A stretch of 64,000 bases of DNA from Rugamonas brunnea (GTDB lineage: Bacteria > Pseudomonadota > Gammaproteobacteria > Burkholderiales > Burkholderiaceae_D), in assembly GCF_014042345.1 (NCBI RefSeq), contig NZ_JACEZT010000015.1:62001-126000 (forward strand). Direction: 5' to 3'. Below are positions 41,678-50,181 of this stretch, piece by piece. The position numbers were made by a program, and so were the translations under genes. Under the pieces are notes generated by a model. That model saw nothing but the letters and a program-made list of their open reading frames with translations. It had not been told where the DNA came from and did no database searches. Each line of letters opens with the position of its first letter. Positions within the stretch are counted from its first letter, which is position 1.

Positions 41678-43170
41678 GCCTTCCTCCCTGCTACGGCTTG
41701 CAGCGCCTGCAGGGCCGCTTTATGGCCGGAGCGGATGGCGCCGTCCATGGTGGTGATCCAGATTTCGGCGGTTTCCGTGCCCGCCCAGATCAGGCGACCA
41801 ATCGACGGATGCAGCACATCGCCATACTTGGTGAGAAAACCGGGCGGTATCGGCGAGGTGCAGCTCAGCGACCATTGATCCGCCTTGCCCCAGTCGTGGT
41901 CGTGGTAGGCGATGGGATGCAATGCCTCTTCGCCGAAAGCCTTGGCATAGATGCGCGACAGTTCGACCTCGGCCGTCTTCTTATCGGACGACAGCACACC
42001 GGGATTAATGAAGGCCGAGATCACGCCAAACGAGACGTCCTCCGGGGAGTTATCGAAAGCAAATTGAACCGGACTATTCAGCGGAACGATAGCACCGTTG
42101 TAGCCTTTCTCACGCCAGAACGCCTTCTTGTAGACGTGCGCCGTCTTGCGCATCGGCGCAAACGCGGGCCAGCGGCGCTGCATTTCGCGACGCTTTTCCG
42201 GCAGCGGCGGGTCGAAGGCAATCTGCTGGCACAGTGGCGGTCCGAGCGCCACGATCACGCTGCGCGCACGGACCACACCTTTGGCCGTGTGGATGGTGGC
42301 CGGTCCGTTTTGCCAGTTCTCGATGCGCAGCACCGGGCTGGACATGCGCAGCTTGTCGCTCAGCGCCTCTGCCATCTTGATGGACAGTATCTGCGAGCCA
42401 CCCACGAGACGGCTCTCCTGCGCGCCGTCCTTGACGGCCTCCAACCTCCGGTAGTCGCAACCGGCAGAATTGATCAGCGAGAGATAGTGCAGCAAAGAGA
42501 GCTTGTTGGGCGTGGTGCCTGTCGTCAGCTGCGCGCCCAGCGCCCAGCTGAGTTGATCTTCCGGGCTGAGATTCTTCTTCGCCAACCAGTCAGCCAGTGA
42601 CATAGAGTCGAACTCGGCTGCACGCGGCGAGGACCACGGCGCAGCAGTCGGCACGCTGCGTGCCAGGTCCTCCAGTTCCTTGCGCAATGTCGGATCCGTG
42701 GCAAAGCCGCCATCGCATTCGACGGTGGCGCGCGCATCACCCGCCAGCATGACGATCTTGCCTTGCCAGTAGGTGAGGAAGGTGCCAACGCCCAGCTCGC
42801 GGGCCAGGTCGGCAACAGCCGTCTGGCCCGGGCCGATCCATTGCCCGCCCGCTTCCGAAAAATAGCCGTTGCCGAGGTCGTGGTTCAGCGTACGGCCGCC
42901 GACGCGGTCGCGCGCTTCCAGCACCACGAAGGATTCGCAGCCGGCGCGCCGCAGGTCGCGTGCCGCCGTCAGGCCGGCCAGGCCGGCGCCAATGATGGCG
43001 ACGTCGAGGACGTCGCGTTCATCGCCTGCTGCCATCGCGGCGCCCGCCACCTTCGGCAGCACCGCTACCGTCGCGCCCGCCGTCACCGACGCTGCCATAC
43101 CGAGAAAACCACGACGGGAGAGCGTTGCCTTCTCCGGCGCTTCATCCCGTTTGCTATCAATATCGTCCAT
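41674..43170 (-). CDS. Tat-exported flavin amine oxidase/dehydrogenase, copy 2
   Basis: A 498-residue paralogue of the enzyme at 39487, same length, with the same Tat motif (18-24) and FAD loop (61-66). The notable change is in the C-terminal cage segment: WITTMDGA replaces WAGYMDGA, so the position equivalent to MAO-B Tyr435 is Thr474. A cysteine is kept in LSCTSPIPPG. Substrate pockets also differ (for example NGAIVPLNSPVQFAFDN where copy 1 has NGWIFQTGGAVLWAYDN), so the copies probably act on different substrates or successive intermediates. The ATG at 43170 has AGGAGG five bases upstream. First gene of the six-gene operon. Confidence 0.85.
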   Translation of the reverse strand: MDDIDSKRDEAPEKATLSRRGFLGMAASVTAGATVAVLPKVAGAAMAAGDERDVLDVAIIGAGLAGLTAARDLRRAGCESFVVLEARDRVGGRTLNHDLGNGYFSEAGGQWIGPGQTAVADLARELGVGTFLTYWQGKIVMLAGDARATVECDGGFATDPTLRKELEDLARSVPTAAPWSSPRAAEFDSMSLADWLAKKNLSPEDQLSWALGAQLTTGTTPNKLSLLHYLSLINSAGCDYRRLEAVKDGAQESRLVGGSQILSIKMAEALSDKLRMSSPVLRIENWQNGPATIHTAKGVVRARSVIVALGPPLCQQIAFDPPLPEKRREMQRRWPAFAPMRKTAHVYKKAFWREKGYNGAIVPLNSPVQFAFDNSPEDVSFGVISAFINPGVLSSDKKTAEVELSRIYAKAFGEEALHPIAYHDHDWGKADQWSLSCTSPIPPGFLTKYGDVLHPSIGRLIWAGTETAEIWITTMDGAIRSGHKAALQALQAVAGRKA

Positions 43171-43239
43171 GCTGCCTCCTAACGAAGTTGGGTTATTCAT
43201 CATCACCAAGCTGGGCATCATTACCGGATCGCCCTCTTA

Positions 43240-43257
43240 TTAGTACAGATTACCAAA
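43240..43257. promoter_or_regulatory. operator-like dyad in front of the amine-oxidase operon
   Basis: TTAGTACAGATTACCAAA, differing from the site at 28440 at only two of 18 positions. It lies 70-87 bases upstream of the first amine-oxidase start. Confidence 0.65.
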
Positions 43258-43467
43258 CTTAGGTCATGAAGACAATTAAATCCTGAAAAATTTCCAGGTG
43301 GGGATTTGTCTGTCGCTTTTCGCGCAAACGGAGGGCGGTGCGGCGGGCACGGAGACGGGCAGGCGTTGACCGCGCGCGACGGATGGCGCGGGGTCAAATA
43401 TTTCAAAACGGAAATTGATTGCTGCGATAACCGCCCACGGGATGGGCCGCAGCGGTACGGGGGAAAT

Positions 43468-43530
43468 GCCGGCATCAGTGCACGACGGATGCCGGCGTCA
43501 GACAGCGAGCGAGGCGCCTGCGCCTCGCTC
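43468..43530 (-). terminator. two consecutive hairpins after the RND efflux operon
   Basis: The first, 43507-43530, is an 11-base-pair perfect stem with a CT loop; the second, 43468-43496, has a 9-base-pair stem and 11-base loop. Both follow the outer-membrane factor stop codon on the minus strand. No T-run follows either, so Rho-dependent ending or RNA protection is possible. The rest of the 43171-43538 gap holds the operator at 43240 and no gene. Confidence 0.5.
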
Positions 43531-43538
43531 AGCGATGG

Positions 43539-44948
43539 TTACTGCCACCCTCCCCCTAGCGTCTTGTACAACGCCACCTGGTTGCTGATGCGATCCAGGC
43601 GCGCCGTGATCAGGCCCTGCTGCGCGGCGTACATCGCCCGCTGCGAGACCAGCGCGCTCAGGTAGGATTCCGCGCCCTGCCGGTAACGCTCCTCATGGAT
43701 CCGGTAGCTCTTTTCAGATGCTGCAACGAGGGCGGTCTGCGACGCCAGGCGTTCCGTCAATGTCCCGCGCTGGGCAAGGGCATCGGCCACTTCCCGGAAC
43801 GCTGACTGGACGGCTTTCTCATATTGCGCCACCGAGATATCACGCGTGACTTCCGCGATCTCCAGATTCGCCTGATTGGCGCCGCCCGAGAAGATCGGCA
43901 GATTCACTTGGGGACTGAAGGTCCATGTCCGGGAACCGGTCTTGAACAGGCCGGACAAATCGCTGCTGGCACTGCCTGCGGAAGCCGTTAATGAAATACT
44001 GGGGAAGAAGGCGGCACGGGCCGCGCCAATATTTGCATTCGCGGCCTGCAGTGCACGCTCAGCCTCCAGCACATCCGGACGACGCTGCAAGACAGAGGAC
44101 GGGATGCCCTCTTCCAGCTCCGCCAACCGCGCGACGGTTCCCAGACTCGCTTGCGGAAGCAGCTCCGGGGGAACGGAACGCCCAACCAGCAGCGCCAGGG
44201 CGTTCCGGTCGGCCGCCACCTGGGCCTGGTAGACCGCCACGTCATTGCGCGCCGCCTCGACGCTGGACTGCACCTCGTACACATCCAGGCTGGATGCGCT
44301 CCCCAGTTGCATCCGGCGTTGCGATAGCGCCAAGGTACTTTGCTGACTGATCAACGCTGCTTCCGACAACTGCAAGCGTTGTTGGTCGGCCGCCAGCGTC
44401 AGCCACGCGTTCGTTACTTCCGCCACCAGCGCTATCTGCTGCGCACGGCGCGCCTCCACCGTGCCGAGATAACTTTGCAGCGCGCTTTCGGACAGGCTGC
44501 TGACACGGCCGAAGAAGTCCAGCTCAAACGCCGTGATCGCCAAGCCGGCACCGTACTGGCGGGCGACATACCCATCACCGGTGGCGGACAGCCGCGACGG
44601 AACCCGGCTTGCCGCTTGTCCCAGATTGGCATCGATATGCGGAATGCGGTCAGCACGTTCCAGACCGTATTGCGCACGTGCCCGATCGATATTCAGGCTG
44701 GAGATGCGCAGGTCCCGGTTATTCGCGAGGGCCACGTCGATCAGCTTGCGCAGGTCCTCATTGACGATGAATTCGCGCCATCCAAGTGCATACGGTTCCG
44801 GCTTTGCCGCCAGCGCCACCGGACGCGGAGCGGCATCGCCATCAGGCCAGTGCGGCGCAACGGGCATCGCCGGCCGCACATAGACGGGAGCTAAGCTACA
44901 GCCGGAGAGCAGTGCCACGACCGCAAGTGAGATCAAAGATTTTTTCAT
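43539..44948 (-). CDS. RND efflux outer-membrane factor (NodT/OprM family), pump 1
   Basis: A 469-residue TolC-family lipoprotein with lipobox LLSGC and the tandem alpha-hairpin/beta-strand repeats of NodT proteins: FELDFFGRVSSLSESALQSYL (first repeat, split at its middle) and RRPDVLEAERALQAANANIGAARAAFFPSI in the second, likewise longer in full. It starts by ATGA overlap with the permease gene. It forms the outer channel of the tripartite pump with the two preceding genes. Confidence 0.92.
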   Translation of the reverse strand: MKKSLISLAVVALLSGCSLAPVYVRPAMPVAPHWPDGDAAPRPVALAAKPEPYALGWREFIVNEDLRKLIDVALANNRDLRISSLNIDRARAQYGLERADRIPHIDANLGQAASRVPSRLSATGDGYVARQYGAGLAITAFELDFFGRVSSLSESALQSYLGTVEARRAQQIALVAEVTNAWLTLAADQQRLQLSEAALISQQSTLALSQRRMQLGSASSLDVYEVQSSVEAARNDVAVYQAQVAADRNALALLVGRSVPPELLPQASLGTVARLAELEEGIPSSVLQRRPDVLEAERALQAANANIGAARAAFFPSISLTASAGSASSDLSGLFKTGSRTWTFSPQVNLPIFSGGANQANLEIAEVTRDISVAQYEKAVQSAFREVADALAQRGTLTERLASQTALVAASEKSYRIHEERYRQGAESYLSALVSQRAMYAAQQGLITARLDRISNQVALYKTLGGGWQ

Positions 44949-47900
44949 GATGAATGTGCCTCCTTAACGAGGGCGCCAGGTTCCGGCACCGGCGCTTGAA
45001 CAAACCAGCTGCGCACCAGGACGAAGAAAACGGGAACGAAGAAGATGCCAAGGAAGGTGGCGCTCAACATACCGCCAAGCACACCAAAGCCAATGGCGTT
45101 CTGACTGCCAGCGCCAGCGCCCGTTGCCAGCGTCAACGGCAAGACGCCCAGTCCGAACGCGATGGACGTCATCAGGATCGGACGCAAACGCATTTGGACG
45201 GCAATCAGTGTGGCTTCGCGCAGCGCCGTACCTGCCTCCTGCAATTCTTTGGCGAATTCCACGATCAGGATGGCGTTCTTCGCGGACAAACCGACCACGG
45301 TGAGCAAGCCCACCTGGAAGTACACGTCGTTTGCCATGCCGCCGCCCCACGTCGCCAGCACGGCGCCGACCACGCCAAGCGGGATCACCAGCAGCACAGA
45401 GAATGGCACCGACCAGCTCTCGTACAGGGCCGCCAGGCAGAGGAACACCACCAGGGCGGACAGGACATACAACATCGTCGTCTGGGCGCCAGATTCGCGC
45501 TCCTCCAGCGACAGTCCCGTCCATTCAAACCCTATGCCGGGCGGAAGTTGGGCGATGTGCTTTTCCATCTCCAGCATGGCGTCGCCGGAGCTCACGCCGG
45601 GTGCGGGGCTGCCCTGGATATTCACCGAAGAACTGCCGTTGTAGCGCTCGAGGCGCGGCGAAGCGTAGCCCCACTCGCCGCCGGCGAACGCGGAAAACGG
45701 CACCATGTTGCCATCGGCATTGCGAACAGACCATTTGTCGAGATCCTCCGGCGCCATGCGCGATTCAGCCCGTCCCTGAATGAACACCTTCTTGACGCGG
45801 CCGCGATCAATGAAGTCATTGACGTAGGCCGAGCCCCAGCCCACCGAGAGCACCTGGTTGATGTCGGCGAGGTTCAAGCCGAGCGCACTAGCCTTGTGCT
45901 GATCGATCGTGAGCCGGTACTGCGGCGTGTCGTCCTGCCCGTTGGGACGTACACCCGCCAATTTGGGATTGCTCCCCGCAGCGGCCAATAGCTGGTCGCG
46001 TGCCGCCATCAGCGCTGCGTGGCCAAGGCCGGCCCGGTCGGTCAGCTGGAGGTCGAAGCCGGCTGCGTTGCCCAGCTCCATGACGGCCGGCGGCGTGAAG
46101 GTGAATACCAGCGCGTCGCGCATCTGCATGATCGCTTCCATGGCCCGGCCAGCGATACTCGCCGAATGGTTTTCCTCCCCCGGCCGCTTGGACCAGTCCT
46201 TGAGCTTGACGAACGCCATGCCGTTGTTCTGGCCATTGCCGCCAAAGGAAAAGCCGGCAACCGAGAATACGGACTCCACGTTGGATGCTTCTTTCGTCAT
46301 GAAGTAGTGCTCGACTTCCGAGATCGTTTGCAGCGTGCGTTCTTGCGTTGCGCCAGTCGGCAGTTGAATCTGTGCGAACACAACGCCCTGGTCCTCCTCC
46401 GGCAGGAACGACGTCGGCAAGGACGTGAACAGCACCGCCAGGCCGGCCAGCAGGCCGAGGTAGACCACCATCGTTTTCATCGTGCGACGCAGCAGCGCGC
46501 CCACCATCCCCTGGTATTTTTTGCTGCTGCGATCAAAGGTGCGGTTGAACCAGCCGAAAAAACCACGGTTGGCCAACTGATGACCTTTGTGCACAGGTTT
46601 AAGGAAGGTGGCGCACAAGGCCGGGGTGAAGACCATTGCCACCAGCACCGACAGCACCATGGCCGACACGATCGTCACCGAGAACTGGCGATAAATGACG
46701 CCGGTGGAACCCTCGAAAAACACCATGGGAAGGAACACGGCCGAGATAACCATCGCGATGCCGACCAAGGCACCGGAGATCTGCCCCATCGACTTCAGCG
46801 TCGCATCCTTCGGCGACAGCCCCTCCTCCGACATGACACGCTCAACGTTCTCGACCACGACGATGGCATCGTCAACGAGCAGGCCGATGGCAAGCACCAG
46901 GGCGAACATCGTCAGCGTATTGATCGTGTAACCCACCGAGGACAGCACCGCGAACGTTCCGAGCAACACGACGGGAACAGCCATGGTGGGGATCAGGGTG
47001 GCACGGAAGTTCTGCAGGAACAGGTACATGACGACGAATACCAGGGCGATCGCTTCCACCAGGGTCTTCACGACCTCTTCCAGCGACAGTTCAACGAACG
47101 GGGTTGTGTCAAACGCGACCACGGACTTCACCCCTTGCGGAAAGCCCTGCTCAAGCACGGCCAGCCTGGACTTCACCGCCTCCGCCGTTTCAAGGGCATT
47201 GGCGCCGGTGGCCAGCTTGATGGCAAGGCCGGCGGCCGGCTTGCCGTTCAGGCGCACGACGGCGCCGTAGTTCTCGCTCCCCAGTGCGACTTGCGCGACG
47301 TCGGCCAGACGGACCTGGGCGCCATTCGCGCTGGTCTTGAGCAGGATGGCGCCGAATTGCTCGGCCGTTTGCAGCCGGCTCTGCGCCGTCACGGTGGCGT
47401 TGAGCTGCTGGCCACGCACGGCGGGCGCCGCGCCGAACTCGCCGGCCGACACTTCGGCGTTCTGCGCTTGCACGGCGGCGATGACGTCGCTTGGAGTCAG
47501 CTGGTAGCTCTGCAACTTGATCGGGTCCAGCCAGATGCGCATCGCAAACTGCGTGCCGAAATGCTGGATGTCGCCCACGCCCTGGATGCGCGACAACGGC
47601 TCCACCACTTGCGACGCGACGTAGTCATCGAGTTCCGCGTTTTGCAGCTTGCCGTCTTCGGACATAAAGCCCAGCACCATCAGGAAATTTGCCGTCGACT
47701 TGGAGACGACCAGGCCCTGTTGTACGACCTCGGCCGGCAGCGTTGGCGTCGCCAGTTGCAGCTTGTTCTGCACCTGGACTTGGGCAATGTCCGGATCGGT
47801 GCCATTCTTGAAGGTCAGCGTGATGCTGACCGCGCCCGTCGTATCGGAAGTCGAACTGATATAGCGCAGGCCATCAATGCCCTTCATTTTTTGTTCGATC

Positions 47901-48091
47901 ACCTGGGTCACCGCATCTTCCACCGTCTTGGCCGAAGCGCCCGGATAGCCGCCGGTGATCTGGATCGTCGGCGGCGCAATATTGGGGTACTGCGCGACAG
48001 GCAATGCCTTGATGGCCAATAGCCCGCCCAGCATGATGACGATGGCGATGACCCACGCAAAGATGGGCCGTTGAATGAAAAATTTTGCCAT
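44945..48091 (-). CDS. HAE1-type RND efflux permease (AcrB-like), pump 1
   Basis: A 1048-residue inner-membrane proton-driven pump subunit of full family length, starting MAKFFIQRPIFAWVIAI. It carries the usual GGYPGASAKTVEDAV near residue 50, the TM4 motif GLLVDDAIVVVENVERV with the proton-relay aspartate pair, and ATFLGIFFVPVFFVL at the end. Gene order is adaptor, permease, outer-membrane factor. The pump probably exports hydrophobic toxic compounds; the actual substrate is not predictable. AAGGAC precedes the ATG at 48091. Confidence 0.95.
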   Translation of the reverse strand: MAKFFIQRPIFAWVIAIVIMLGGLLAIKALPVAQYPNIAPPTIQITGGYPGASAKTVEDAVTQVIEQKMKGIDGLRYISSTSDTTGAVSITLTFKNGTDPDIAQVQVQNKLQLATPTLPAEVVQQGLVVSKSTANFLMVLGFMSEDGKLQNAELDDYVASQVVEPLSRIQGVGDIQHFGTQFAMRIWLDPIKLQSYQLTPSDVIAAVQAQNAEVSAGEFGAAPAVRGQQLNATVTAQSRLQTAEQFGAILLKTSANGAQVRLADVAQVALGSENYGAVVRLNGKPAAGLAIKLATGANALETAEAVKSRLAVLEQGFPQGVKSVVAFDTTPFVELSLEEVVKTLVEAIALVFVVMYLFLQNFRATLIPTMAVPVVLLGTFAVLSSVGYTINTLTMFALVLAIGLLVDDAIVVVENVERVMSEEGLSPKDATLKSMGQISGALVGIAMVISAVFLPMVFFEGSTGVIYRQFSVTIVSAMVLSVLVAMVFTPALCATFLKPVHKGHQLANRGFFGWFNRTFDRSSKKYQGMVGALLRRTMKTMVVYLGLLAGLAVLFTSLPTSFLPEEDQGVVFAQIQLPTGATQERTLQTISEVEHYFMTKEASNVESVFSVAGFSFGGNGQNNGMAFVKLKDWSKRPGEENHSASIAGRAMEAIMQMRDALVFTFTPPAVMELGNAAGFDLQLTDRAGLGHAALMAARDQLLAAAGSNPKLAGVRPNGQDDTPQYRLTIDQHKASALGLNLADINQVLSVGWGSAYVNDFIDRGRVKKVFIQGRAESRMAPEDLDKWSVRNADGNMVPFSAFAGGEWGYASPRLERYNGSSSVNIQGSPAPGVSSGDAMLEMEKHIAQLPPGIGFEWTGLSLEERESGAQTTMLYVLSALVVFLCLAALYESWSVPFSVLLVIPLGVVGAVLATWGGGMANDVYFQVGLLTVVGLSAKNAILIVEFAKELQEAGTALREATLIAVQMRLRPILMTSIAFGLGVLPLTLATGAGAGSQNAIGFGVLGGMLSATFLGIFFVPVFFVLVRSWFVQAPVPEPGALVKEAHSS

Positions 48092-48104
48092 GATGATCGT
48101 GTCC

Positions 48105-49286
48105 TTACTGCGCCGGGTTGGGCTTGACCGCTGCCGCGCTCTTTGCCGGCGCGACCGAGGCCGGCGCGCCTGGCTGCACCTTCTGCAGACCTTCCACAAT
48201 CACGCGGTCGCCTTCATTCAAGCCGGATTTCACGATCCACTGGTCCTTCCATGTGCCCGACGTCGCGATCGCGCGCTGTTCGACGATGCCTTTCTGATTC
48301 AGCACCAGGGCCGTCGCCTCGCCCTGCGGATTGCGGGTCACACCTTGTTGCGGCACGACGATGGCGTGTTCATCCATGCCGTTCTCGATCACCGCGCGCA
48401 CAAACATCCCCGGCATCAGATCGTGTTTAGGATTGGGAAAAATCGCCCGCAGCGTGACGTTGCCAGTGCCGGGATCGACCCGGGCATCGACGAATTGCAG
48501 ACGGCCTTCCTGGGCGTAGGTACTGCCATCCGGCAGCTTCAAGGCCACCCGCGCCTGGCCAGCCGCCTTCTTCATGGCGCCGTCTTGCAGGGCTTTTTTC
48601 AGACGCATCAGTTCCTCGCCGGACTGGGTCAGATCGACGTACATGGGATCGAGCTGCTGGAGCGTGGCCAGCGCGCTGTCCTGGCCCGCCGTCACCAGCG
48701 CGCCGGCCGTCACGTTTGAGCGCCCGATGCGCCCGGCGATCGGCGCCGTGACCTTGGTGTAGGCGAGGTTGATCCTGGCACTCTCCAATGCCGCCTTGGC
48801 GACCGCCACGTCAGCCCGCGCCTGTGCCTCGGCGGCCTGCGCCTCCTCCAGCTCCTGCCGACTCACGCCTTCCACCGCGAGCAACTCCTTGTAGCGCCGC
48901 GCTTTGGGCGCCGCAGTCAGCAGGTTCGCCTCGGCGCGCTCCAGGGTGGCTTTCGCCGCGCCATGTGCGGCCTGGTAACTTGCCGCGTCGATCAGGTACA
49001 GCGTCTCGCCGGCTTTCACATCGGCGCCCTCGGTGAATGCGCGCGTCCTGATGATGCCGCTGACCTGGGGACGCACCTCGGCCAGTTGGAACGCCGCCGT
49101 GCGGCCCGGCAGCTCCGTGCTCAGCGCCAAGGGCCGGGCCTGTACCGTATAAATGCCGACTTGCGGCGGCGGCGCCACGGCCGGCGCCGGTTGAGGGGAC
49201 TCGCATCCGGCGATCAGCATCACCGTCGATGCGAGGAAAACGACGCCCGCTGGACGCGCCAGCAGAGCCATTGATTTGTTTCTCAT
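48105..49286 (-). CDS. RND efflux periplasmic adaptor (membrane-fusion lipoprotein), pump 1
   Basis: A 393-residue AcrA/MexA-type lipoprotein (lipobox MLIAGC, Cys28). The order is a lipoyl-type domain with an alpha-hairpin (EANLLTAAPKARRYKELLAVEGVSRQE, truncated here), then the beta-barrel domain with APIAGRIGRSNVTAGALV. The start at 49286 fits the signal peptide; a longer reading from 49337 would begin inside a regulatory palindrome. Its DNA near 49077-49130 matches the relic at 18377-18435. Confidence 0.92.
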   Translation of the reverse strand: MRNKSMALLARPAGVVFLASTVMLIAGCESPQPAPAVAPPPQVGIYTVQARPLALSTELPGRTAAFQLAEVRPQVSGIIRTRAFTEGADVKAGETLYLIDAASYQAAHGAAKATLERAEANLLTAAPKARRYKELLAVEGVSRQELEEAQAAEAQARADVAVAKAALESARINLAYTKVTAPIAGRIGRSNVTAGALVTAGQDSALATLQQLDPMYVDLTQSGEELMRLKKALQDGAMKKAAGQARVALKLPDGSTYAQEGRLQFVDARVDPGTGNVTLRAIFPNPKHDLMPGMFVRAVIENGMDEHAIVVPQQGVTRNPQGEATALVLNQKGIVEQRAIATSGTWKDQWIVKSGLNEGDRVIVEGLQKVQPGAPASVAPAKSAAAVKPNPAQ

Positions 49287-49332
49287 TTGAGTTTCCAAGT
49301 TAGGTTTTGATATTTCGTTACGCAAGTACTCA

Positions 49333-49345
49333 CTCATTTAATGAG
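49333..49345. promoter_or_regulatory. candidate TetR site in front of the RND adaptor gene
   Basis: CTCATTTAATGAG is a perfect dyad around a central T. It contains the end of TCACTCATTT (49330-49339), a ten-base word also found beside the tetR promoter palindrome at 49951. Confidence 0.55.
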
Positions 49346-49356
49346 CAAAAAAAAAG

Positions 49357-49923
49357 TTAATCGAGGAACATCCGTTGAAACGCCTTGAAGCCGCTGATCT
49401 TGTAGGCCTCAGCGCGGTTGGGCTCCATGGCAGCGAACTGGATGGTCACATCGGCAATCGCCACCAGCAATGCATCGCCAAAGCGCGGGCTATTGCCTGC
49501 GAGGATCTCACTACTCGCAAGCGCCTCCGCCAGGCCGACGTCCGGAAACATCGCGACATCGGCGGCGCGCGTCTCTTCCGTCAGGATTTCCGTCACGCTC
49601 AATTGTGCGGTCGCACGGTGCCAACTCCGGTTCGCCAATCCCCAATCGATATAGCGGTCCCAGATTGCCCTCGCCCGCTGCGGCAAGGGCTGTGACGCTT
49701 CGAATGCCTGGCTCAAGGCCTGGGTCATCTGCTCGCACAGGAACAGATAAGTCTCATTTAACAACGCTTCTTTGCTGGGAAAATAGCGGAACAAGGTGCC
49801 TTCGGCAACACCGGCCATTTTGGCGATCAGGGCTGTCGAGGCGCCAACACCCCGCTCCGCCACTGCCGCCGCAGCAGCTTCAAGCAGATGCTTTCTCTTT
49901 TCCTCACTTTTTGGGCGTGCCAT
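49357..49923 (-). CDS. TetR-family regulator of RND pump 1
   Basis: A 188-residue TetR protein; the helix-turn-helix is ALIAKMAGVAEGTLFRYFPSKEALL. It lies 70 bases upstream of the adaptor gene in the same direction. The palindrome GAGTGATCACTC upstream of its start and a related dyad before the adaptor suggest it represses both itself and the pump. Ligand unknown. Confidence 0.85.
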   Translation of the reverse strand: MARPKSEEKRKHLLEAAAAAVAERGVGASTALIAKMAGVAEGTLFRYFPSKEALLNETYLFLCEQMTQALSQAFEASQPLPQRARAIWDRYIDWGLANRSWHRATAQLSVTEILTEETRAADVAMFPDVGLAEALASSEILAGNSPRFGDALLVAIADVTIQFAAMEPNRAEAYKISGFKAFQRMFLD

Positions 49924-49950
49924 ATGCGATCTTCCGAACCCTCCATAACG

Positions 49951-49962
49951 GAGTGATCACTC
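49951..49962. promoter_or_regulatory. perfect palindrome in front of the pump-1 tetR
   Basis: GAGTGATCACTC, a 12-base perfect palindrome 28-39 bases upstream of tetR; with the following bases it includes TCACTCATTT, the word repeated at the adaptor promoter. The remaining gap to 50181 holds no gene. Confidence 0.6.
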
Positions 49963-50181
49963 ATTTTAGCACAAGAGCGTCGCGATTCGGCAAGCCGGGA
50001 GGAAATTTACGCCGCGCGCGTCGTGGTATCGTAGAAATATAGCTTGCGACTGCCGATACGCTCAGGCTCGAACCCGTCCAATACGGCATCTATGCAAGTT
50101 TGCGCTACCGTTATGAATTTCGAGCATAAGCAATCATTGCGCTAACCGTATAATGAGCTTGGGTTACGGAGGTTGGTTTTC

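Noticed and set aside
38834..43170. A nicotine degradation pathway
   Set aside because: NicA2-like gene pairing is suggestive, but the downstream pyridine genes (hsp, nox, ami, iso types) are absent, so nicotine cannot be named as the substrate.
21187..43257. Steroid or bile-acid degradation cluster
   Set aside because: The envelope genes and monooxygenase occur in such clusters, but no ketosteroid dehydrogenase, ring-cleavage dioxygenase or thiolase is present.
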